From: Helichrysum umbraculigerum
Taxonomy: Eukaryota > Streptophyta > Magnoliopsida > Asterales > Asteraceae
DNA length: 64,000 nucleotides
Direction of reading: 5' to 3'
Assembly: GCA_949592205.1 (NCBI GenBank)
Contig: CATIUR010000002.1
Location: forward strand, 134,800,090 to 134,864,089
Positions 56,670 through 64,000 of the stretch are shown in pieces. A program made the position numbers and the translations under genes. Position 1 is the stretch's first letter, and every line of letters starts with the position of its first letter. The notes beneath the pieces are model-generated. The model worked only from the letters and a program-made list of their open reading frames with translations. It was not told where the DNA came from and ran no database searches.

Positions 56670-56829
56670 TAAAAACAGAATGTTGACAACTCATTTTTAC
56701 TATGTGTCGAGACCAAAATTTTATCACCTGATTTCACTCAAATTCAAGTCCAGATGCGTTTTTCACCAAAGCAATTTAATTGAAATAAAAAATTTTCGAG
56801 CTGACCTGGCGTCTCGACCCCAGCTATGG

Positions 56830-56905
56830 GCCAGCCCCTTGGACCCCGCCAGGGGTTGCCACCCCTGGAACCCCGCTAACCAGGGGCGCTGCCCCCGGAC
56901 CCCCG
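56830..56905 (+). repeat. GC-rich CCAGGGG hairpin repeats, three units
   Basis: The middle unit CCAGGGGTTGCCACCCCTGG (56849-56868) is a perfect 8-bp stem with loop TGCC. The flanking units are a degraded first unit and CCAGGGGCGCTGCCCCCGG. Confidence 0.85.
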
Positions 56906-58000
56906 TACCAAATTTACTACTTCATTAAGTACAATGAAATTAATTCAGAGATTATTATTATTATCTTCACAAACCGTCACCAACGGGCCGTACATGTTTT
57001 CAAACAATCAACCAAATCGTAGAAATTTGGACAAGTCGATCAACCAAATCGGGGTAATTTGGACATTATAGTGGACAAACAACTACAAAGGTATTCTTCG
57101 TAAATGCCTAATCAAATAATAACCATCGCGCGTATTGGACGCCCTCAGGTTACGAGTCTTCGGACATCAATTCACAGCTAATCAATTCAAGTTATTTCGA
57201 TAAACACTCAAGGCTCAGGTGAGTCTCATGGCCCCTATTTTACCGCTTTTCAATCAGGGGTGTGATATTATTGCTCGTTTTGTTTTACAATTTGAACGCA
57301 AGTACAAGTCAAATCAAATACTACATGAGTTTCAAGCTAATCAATTTAAAGCCCTCCATAGCATAGTCTGGTAATACGTAGTAGCGTGAATGTTAGTATA
57401 TGATATCATATAGGATTGACAATCCTCGTCCGGGTTAGCACGCACTAACTGGTCAAACGGACGTATTAGCATTTGGGAAGACGAGTGTAGATTAGGCACT
57501 CGTAGGAGGCACCTCAGTTGGGTTTCCTTAATTGGACCTGACACTCAAGTTAAGCTCAGACTATGTGCTCATGGCTGTATAACTTTTATTTTGCTTAATT
57601 GCACTTTAAATTGAATTATAAATCTTGCGGTTCATACAATTATGTGTTGACATACTAACCTGTGAGCTCACCAGCGTTTCGCTGACCCATTTTAGCATGT
57701 ATCACAGGTAACCAGCAGTAGGTTGGACTGCTCAATCAGGATCAATTAGCTCGAGTCAGCATGCAAACAATCAGAGATTTAGCTGCATTATTATATTTTG
57801 TATAGATTAATTATGTACTTAAATCTCTCAATTTCAACCGAGCTAATGTAACTATATTTTTGATGTAAACTTTGATTTTATCAATACAAGTTGTAAAACG
57901 ACGCATATAGAGTCGTTCATTATATCTTATGTGCTATGATTATTGATTAGTAACACCTAAATTCGTGCTTCCGCTTAACAGTAAATTTGGCGGAGTTACA

Positions 58001-58085
58001 GTTTCTTATGCATTTTATTTGAATTCGATACTCATTTCGTTTATATTTTGAATTCGATACTCATTCGTGCTTCCGTGCGGTATAT
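58001..58085 (+). other. short AT-rich stretch, probably Athila-2 LTR continuation
   Basis: After the GTTTC duplicate there are two copies of TTTGAATTCGATACTCATT(T)CG. No chromovirus homology until about 58084, where sequence like the gag leader of Tekay-1 begins (TTTGTAA-ACATC). This is therefore likely to be the interrupted Athila-2 LTR. Confidence 0.4.
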
Positions 58086-58305
58086 TTGTAAAACATCTAA
58101 TCCTGTAACTTTTAGAACTCGTAATTTGGAATTGTCTATCATCTTTTGAACTCGTAATATCAATTGACAATTCCCCTCGATTATTCTATATTATTAATTT
58201 TTACATTGTGATGACATATGTTACCGCTTTTACATATATGCATCTATTGTAGTTTTCATTCTGGTACAATTTCTTATGTACCTCTTGTTTCTTTCTTGAA
58301 GAATC

Positions 58306-61300
58306 ATGCCGCCCAAGAAGAAAAGTTACAGTGATGCCGAAATCAATGCTCTTGTTTCCCGAGCCGTAGCCGATGCTTTGGCTGCTCGAAACTCCTAACA
58401 ATCTAGCGATCAAACCGTCAATACCACCCCGGTTATCAAGCCTTGTTCCTACAAAGATTTTCTTAGCTGCAAACCACTCTATTTCAAGGGCACTGAAGGT
58501 GATATTGGTCTAATCAGGTGGATCGAACGTATGGAATCCGTCTTCAACCTCTGCAAACAAGGTCAAATTCGCTGCTTACACCTTTCAGGAAGGTGCACTT
58601 ACGTGGTGGAACACCCACGCCAACTCAGTAGGCATCGAAATAGCAAATCAGCTCCCCTGGGCCGAACTAAAGAAAAAGCTTAGGGAAAAATACTGTCCAG
58701 AAGAAGAACTGCATCGTCTGGAGGAAGAATTCTGGCACTTGACAGTGCAGGGAACTGACATTGCTGGATATACCACCAAATTCCAGCAGTTCGCTTTGTT
58801 ATGCCCGGGTTTGGTTGATCCGGAGGAGAAGAGCATCAAAAGATACATCAGCGGTCTCCCGAAAAATATCCAGGGGAACGTCGCTTCGGCTAGGCCAACC
58901 ACTACTGAAAGTGCTATCCGGCTAGCACATGAACTTATGGATATGGTTGTTAGCCATGAGACACCCAATACCTCCTCCAACAATAAGCGAAAATCCTCTC
59001 CATCCAAGTTTACAACACCAATTCTGAAACCAAACGCATCTACACTGGGGACAAACCATACTGTTCCAAGTGTAACTACCACCATGACGGTCCATGCAGT
59101 ACTCCTGCAACAACTTCAGGAGGTACGGGCATCTGACCAAGGATTGCCGAGCACCCAAAACCAACAACAACTCCTCCAACAACAATACCCAACAACCTAA
59201 ATCCTGCTATGGATGTGGAGAGGCGGGACATTTCAGGAATGAATGTCCTAAACGAAAGAACAAGGGCAACAACAACAACAGCAACAACAACGCCAGAGGT
59301 AGAGCCTTCGTACTCAACTCTGGGGAAGCCCATCAAGACCCGAATGTGGTCTCGGGTATGTTCCTCCTCAACAATTTATCTGCTTCTGTTCTATTTGATA
59401 CTGGTGCTGATAGGAGCTTTATTTCAGATGAATTTTACCCATTGCTTGACATCACACCTGTTGCCCTAGATGTTAAGTACACTGTAGAATTAGCGGACGG
59501 CAAACTTATAGAAACCAATAGTGTGATACCTAATTGCACTTTAAACTTAGCCGACGAAACCTTCTCAATCGATCTTATGCCTGTTAAAATAGGAAGTTTC
59601 GACGTCATTATTGGTATGGATTGGTTGTCCAAACACCGCGCTGAAATCATCTGTTACGAAAAGGTCGTTTGAATCCCTCTCACCGCCGGTAGAACCTTGA
59701 TCATACAGGGGGAGACCGGTGGGACAAGACTGAATATCATCTCTTGCTTGAAAACCCAGAAATTTCTGAGGAAGGGTTACCCAGCAATCCTCGCACACAT
59801 CATGGAGAAAAAGTCAGAGGAGAAGCGACTTGAGGATGTGCCAATCGTTCGAGACTTTCCAGAAGTCTTTCCCGAAGAACTGCCTGGTCTACCACCATTG
59901 AGACAGGTTGAGTTCTCAATCGATCTCGTGCCAGGTGCTGTACCTGTGGCCCGAGCACCATACCGTTTAGCCCCATCCGAACTTCAGGAGTTGTCCAACC
60001 AATTACAGGAACTCCTGGAAAGAGGATTCATCAGACCGAGTTCTTCACCTTGGGGAGCTCCGGTCTTGTTTGTCAAAAAGAAGGATGGTTCTTTTCGAAT
60101 GTGTATCGACTATCGAGAGTTGAACAAATTGACCGTCAAGAACCGATACCCGCTTCCTCGAATCGATGACCTGTTCGACCAACTTCAGGGATCGAGTTTT
60201 TATCCAAAGATCGATCTGCGGTCAGGTTATCATCAACTATGTGTTCGCGACACCGACATTCCAAAAACTGCTTTCAGAACCCGTTACGGGCATTACGAAT
60301 TTCAGGTGATGCCATTCGGTCTAACCAACGCACCGGTTGTATTCATGGATCTTATGAATCGGGTGTGCAAACCCTATCTCGACAAGTTTGTTATCGTCTT
60401 TATCGATGATATCCTCATATATTCACGAAACGAACAAGAACACGCACAACATCTCAAGACCATTCTAGAACTACTTAGACACGAGGAGCTTTACGCCAAA
60501 TTCTCCAAGTGTGAGTTCTGGATACAAACTGTTCAATTCCTTGGGCACGTTATCGATAGTCAAGGAATTCATGTAGATCCTTCAAAAATCGAGGCTATCA
60601 AAAATTGGCAATCGCCGTCAACTCCAACAGAAGTACGACAGTTTTTAGGACTGGCCGGCTACTATCGACGATTCATCGAGAACTTCTCAAAAATAGCCCT
60701 ACCACTCACTACACTGACTCAAAAAGACAAAAAGTTCGATTGGACTGATAAACAAGAGTCAGCATTCCAACTACTCAAACAAAAGCTTTGCAGTGCTCCA
60801 ATCTTATCATTACCCGAAGGCACTGATGACTTCGTGGTATACTGTGATGCTTCACATCAAGGTCTCGGTTGTGTGCTGATGCAACGAGACAAGGTCATTG
60901 CTTATGCCTCACGACAACTCAAAATTCACGAAAAGAACTACACTACTCACGACCTCGAACTTGGAGCTGTCGTGTTCGCACTCAAAATCTAGAGACATTA
61001 CCTCTATGGCACTAAGTGCACAATTTTTACTGACCACAAAAGTCTCCAACACATATTCGATCAAAAGGATCTCAACATGAGGCAACGTCGATGGGTCGAG
61101 TTGCTTACCGATTACGATTGCGAAATCAAATACCACCCAGGGAAGGCAAATGTTGTTGCCGATGCCCTCAGTCGAAAGGAATGATCGAAACCACTTCGAG
61201 TTCGAGCCCTCAGCATGACTATTCATGACAATCTAAACATTCAGATCCTCACCGCCCAACTCGAAGCCCTCAAAATCGAAAACATCAAAAACGAAGCCTT

Positions 61301-62687
61301 GCGAGGCATGGATAAACAATTCGAAATCAAACCTAACGGGATTAGGTATTTCTCAAACCGAATCTGGTTGCTTAGTTTCGGGAATCTGCGGGACTTGGTG
61401 ATGGATGAAGCTCACAAGTCCAAATATTCTATTCATCCGGGATCCGATAAAATGTATCATGGTATCAAGGATTGTTACTGGTGGTCGAACATGAAAGTCG
61501 AAATCGCTACATACGTTAGCAAGTGCCTTACTTGCTCGAAAGTCAAAGCCGAGTACCAAAAGCCTTCTGGCATACTTCAACAACCCGACATTCCCGAGTG
61601 GAAATGGGAACAAATCGCCATGGATTTCATAACCAAACTACCCAAGTCACCGAGCGGTTGCGATACCATTTGGGTGATCGTCGATCGTCTCACCAAATCT
61701 GCTCATTTCCTGGCGATCAAGGAAACCGATAAAATGGAACGCCTCACACGAATTTACATCAAGGAAATCATTTCTCGACACGGTGTTCCAATCTCACTTA
61801 TCTCTGATAGGGATAGTCGTTTCACATCTCACTTTTGGCAATCACTTCAAAAATCACTGGGTACCCGTCTTGATAGGAGTACCGCATACCATCCTCAAAC
61901 CAATGGCCAAAGTGAACGAACAATTCAAACACTTGAGGATATGCTACGAGCCTGCGTAGTTGACTTCGGTCTAAACTGGGAACAACAGCTACCATTGTGC
62001 GAGTTTTCGTACAACAATAGCTACCATACCAGTATTGGAGCTGCACCTTTTGAGGCACTGTACGGTCGTAAGTGCCGCTCACCTATCTGTTGGACCGAAG
62101 TTGGGGATAGCCAACTCACGGGTCCGGAAATCATTCACGAAACAACCGAGAAAATAGTCGAGATTCAAAACAAACTCAAAGCCGCACGTGATCGTCAGAA
62201 AAGTTATGCTGACGTGAGACGCAAACCACTCTAGTTCCAAGTTGGGGATCGAGTACTACTCAAAGTTTCACCTTGGAAAGGTGTCATTCGTTTCGGCAAA
62301 CGCGGTAAACTAAACCCAAGATACATTGGACCTTTTGAGATCCTCGAAAGGATAGGTCCAGTGGCATATCGATTGCAGCTGCCGTCCGAACTCAGCAGCG
62401 TGCATCCCACTTTTCACATTTCAAATTTGAAAAAGTGTCTGTCTGATGAGACACTTATCATCCCACTCGATGAGATTCGAGTCGATAACAAGCTTCACTT
62501 CATTGAGGAACCCGCTGAAATCATGGACCGTGAGGTCAAACAACTCAAGCAAAGTCGTATTCCCATCGTAAAGGTCAGGTGGAATTCGCGGCGTGGTACG
62601 GAATTCACCTGGGAACGGGAGGACCAGATGCGACTCAAGTATCCTCAGTTATTCATTGACTCCACATCAAACCCGACTACAAACTAA
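58306..62687 (+). pseudogene. Tekay-4 gag-pol with chromodomain, heavily decayed
   Basis: The ATG at 58306 has the usual GAAGAATC context. TAA follows at 58396-58398. Near 58553 a small deletion relative to Tekay-3 shifts the frame, and another shift lies between about 58980 and 59100. From 59094 one frame runs to the end with stops at 59670-59672, 60990-60992, 61182-61184 and 62232-62234. Still recognisable are CYGCGEAGHFRNEC, protease FDTGADRSF, RT FIDDILIYS, RNase H up to VVADALSRKE, the integrase HHCC finger and core, and the chromodomain (VKVRW, FTWERE) ending at 62687. It is very similar in sequence to Tekay-3 and clearly the same lineage. Confidence 0.93.
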
Positions 62688-62710
62688 ATTTCAGGACGAA
62701 ATTCTTCTAA

Positions 62711-62720
62711 CAGGGGAGAA
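62711..62720 (+). promoter_or_regulatory. Tekay-4 polypurine tract
   Basis: CAGGGGAGAA, one base off the AAGGGGAGAA of the sister copies, abuts the LTR start. Confidence 0.85.
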
Positions 62721-64000
62721 TGTGACACCCGGCAAATTAGGACTAGAAATTAGTGCCTAATCAAGTTTTAATACATGTAATTAGTTTTGTGTTAGGCTAA
62801 TTTGTGTATCAAGTCATATATATTGTTGAATATATACAAGTATGCGATTTGATTAAATCGTACAAGTTTCAAATCGAATGTAATTCGATGCAATTAATAC
62901 GGACGTTGGCGAACAATTTAATTAAATAGTATAAACGTTATTTGATAACACGATTATATCCAAAGTATTATTTTATATAATATTTCATATTCATTTTGAA
63001 TCATACAATCAATGGTCACGCAATTAAAATAATAAACGCGCAAACAAAACAAAACCCAATCTATATTTCATAACTCAACTATTAAATAATTGATGAAATA
63101 CTTCGATAAAAATGTTGAGTAAATAATTGCGTTTTATGTCCCATAATTAAATAAGTATAAAACTATTTAAACGATAAAACGATCGGATAAACGAACACCG
63201 CATGGGGCACGATTGCAGGAGCTGAGGAAGTGAGGCTTTCATCAAAACCCCACTCCCTCCCTCCTTTTTCCTCATTTTCACCTCCCACTTTTACTCTCTT
63301 TCTTCATTTTTCTCTCAAAAACCCCCAAACCCCAACCACCTTAAATCGCCAAATTACACCACCAAACGCCGCCGAAATCTCGAAGCTCGTTGGAGAAAAA
63401 CAACCACCACGCAACGATCTACAACTCTATCTTTTCGGAATTTCATTTCGACACTTTGTAAGTTTCCGACAAAAACCCGAAACTCTCCGATTTCATTCAT
63501 TTTTACGTGTTTGTTGTTTATATAAGTTGATAATGTCCATATATGGGTTGGGTAAAAGATTTGGGCCGACCGGTGGCCGGAAAACTCAATTTTTGACAAA
63601 AAGTCCGTCATCAGACTTAAGTGTCGCAACGATGACTGCAGTATAGCGTCACTTCGTGCGTCACTTAAGTAACGCATTGAGTGTCGCTAAAAGCCCTAAT
63701 TTTGCGTCACTTGCCTAAGTGCCGCATAAAACCCTCTTTTCCCGACACTTGCCTAAGTGTCGCGAATTCAATAACCGTCACTATAATCCGACACTTATAG
63801 CGTCACTTGCTTAAGTGACCCCTATAATCGAGAACAGATTTCATCCGTCACTAACCTTAGTGACTCATGACCTTTATACCGACACTTACAACCGACACTT
63901 CCTTAAGTGTCGCCCTCTATGCGTCACTTGCACAAGTGACGCCATTAATCAGAATCCGTCATTTCATGCGACACTTCCTAAGTGTCGCCTAAACCCTTGA
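62721..64000 (+). repeat. Tekay-4 3' LTR (first 1280 bp)
   Basis: It starts TGTGACACCCGGC. The hairpin array of the GCGTCACTT class runs from about 63620 to the window end. The palindrome matching 56308-56325 has one change here (63658-63675, GTGACGC to GTAACGC). Confidence 0.93.

Larger units (their letters stand above)
55372..58000 (+). mobile_element. chromovirus LTR, probably solo, flanked by GTTTC
   Basis: It starts TGTGACACCCGG and ends CGGAGTTACA, 2629 bp. GTTTC precedes it (55367-55371) and follows it (58001-58005). No primer site follows, unlike every other 5' LTR in the window. It is therefore best read as a solo LTR in the Athila-2 LTR. The alternative is the 5' LTR of Tekay-4 with a deleted leader; the first 1.28 kb is about 98% identical to the Tekay-4 3' LTR by eye. 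Landmarks: TTC-loop hairpin 56085-56101, array 56264-56669, CAGGTGAGT at 57216 and TATCACAGGT at 57700. Confidence 0.75.
17885..58085 (+). mobile_element. Athila-2: Ty3/gypsy Athila-like element, split by later insertions
   Basis: Its pieces are 17885-20344 (gag C-terminal part, protease, RT), 46231-49414 (rest of RT, RNase H, integrase, 3' region), 55160-55371 (3' region, polypurine tract, start of LTR) and probably 58001 to about 58083 (LTR). The RT reading frame rejoins across 20344/46236 once one TTAGG copy is removed, which shows that both halves are one element. The 5' LTR and gag N-terminus are missing at the 17884/17885 junction. Confidence 0.88.
58086..64000 (+). mobile_element. Tekay-4: 5'-truncated chromovirus, 3' LTR cut by the window
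   Basis: It holds a piece of the gag leader, a decayed gag-pol, polypurine tract and the first 1280 bp of the 3' LTR. The primer site and the accessory ORF found in Tekay-1 and Tekay-3 are missing. Confidence 0.85.

Overview
The window is plant nuclear repeat DNA: a dense nest of LTR retrotransposons with no recognisable host gene, tRNA, rRNA or CRISPR. It holds Ty3/gypsy elements of the Athila and chromovirus (Tekay/Del) types, a Ty1/copia Sirevirus (Maximus/SIRE) with an env-like ORF, and a gag-only copia element, all with 5-bp target duplications and, where kept, tRNA-Met primer sites in the chromovirus and copia elements. This fits a large dicot genome. The style of the Sirevirus env-like ORF suggests Asteraceae, but that is an inference from family resemblance.

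Layout. 2-6657: 3' end of a first Athila-like element (Athila-1), with RNase H-integrase, a small post-pol ORF, a long 3' region and an LTR. 6658-17419: chromovirus Tekay-1, 5'-truncated but with an open 1470-codon gag-pol; its 3' LTR carries a solo LTR (13859-16494, TSD TCTAC). 17420-17884: 3' fragment of another chromovirus LTR. 17885-20344 and 46231-49414: the two halves of a second Athila-like element (Athila-2), split by a 25.9-kb insertion flanked by TTAGG. That insertion (20345-46230) contains a Sirevirus whose 3' half is inverted (LTR, env-like ORF and spacer on the minus strand), the 3' tail of a different copia element, a solo LTR (27661-30037, TSD CAATT) and a complete but mutated chromovirus Tekay-3 (35023-45652, TSD AGTTG). 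49415-55154: gag-only copia element Copia-C (TSD AAGTT) in the Athila-2 3' region. 55312 onward: start of the Athila-2 LTR, carrying a chromovirus LTR (55372-58000, flanked by GTTTC), then a decayed chromovirus Tekay-4 whose 3' LTR runs off the window.

The genes are selfish-element functions: Gag (particle and RNA binding), protease, reverse transcriptase, RNase H, integrase (with a chromodomain in the Tekay copies), plus accessory ORFs: a coiled-coil ORF upstream of gag in two Tekay elements, a basic/acidic ORF after Athila-1 pol, and the Sirevirus env-like ORF. Most coding regions carry stops or frameshifts; the open ones are Tekay-1 gag-pol, both coiled-coil ORFs, Copia-C gag and the Athila-1 pol end.

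The most striking unexplained signal is structural. The LTRs carry arrays of short perfect inverted repeats (hairpins or dyads). In the chromovirus LTRs the hairpin sequence differs between subfamilies at the same LTR position, and several hairpins show paired, compensatory changes around a constant loop. The same LTRs keep a consensus splice donor and acceptor about 0.5-0.9 kb apart.
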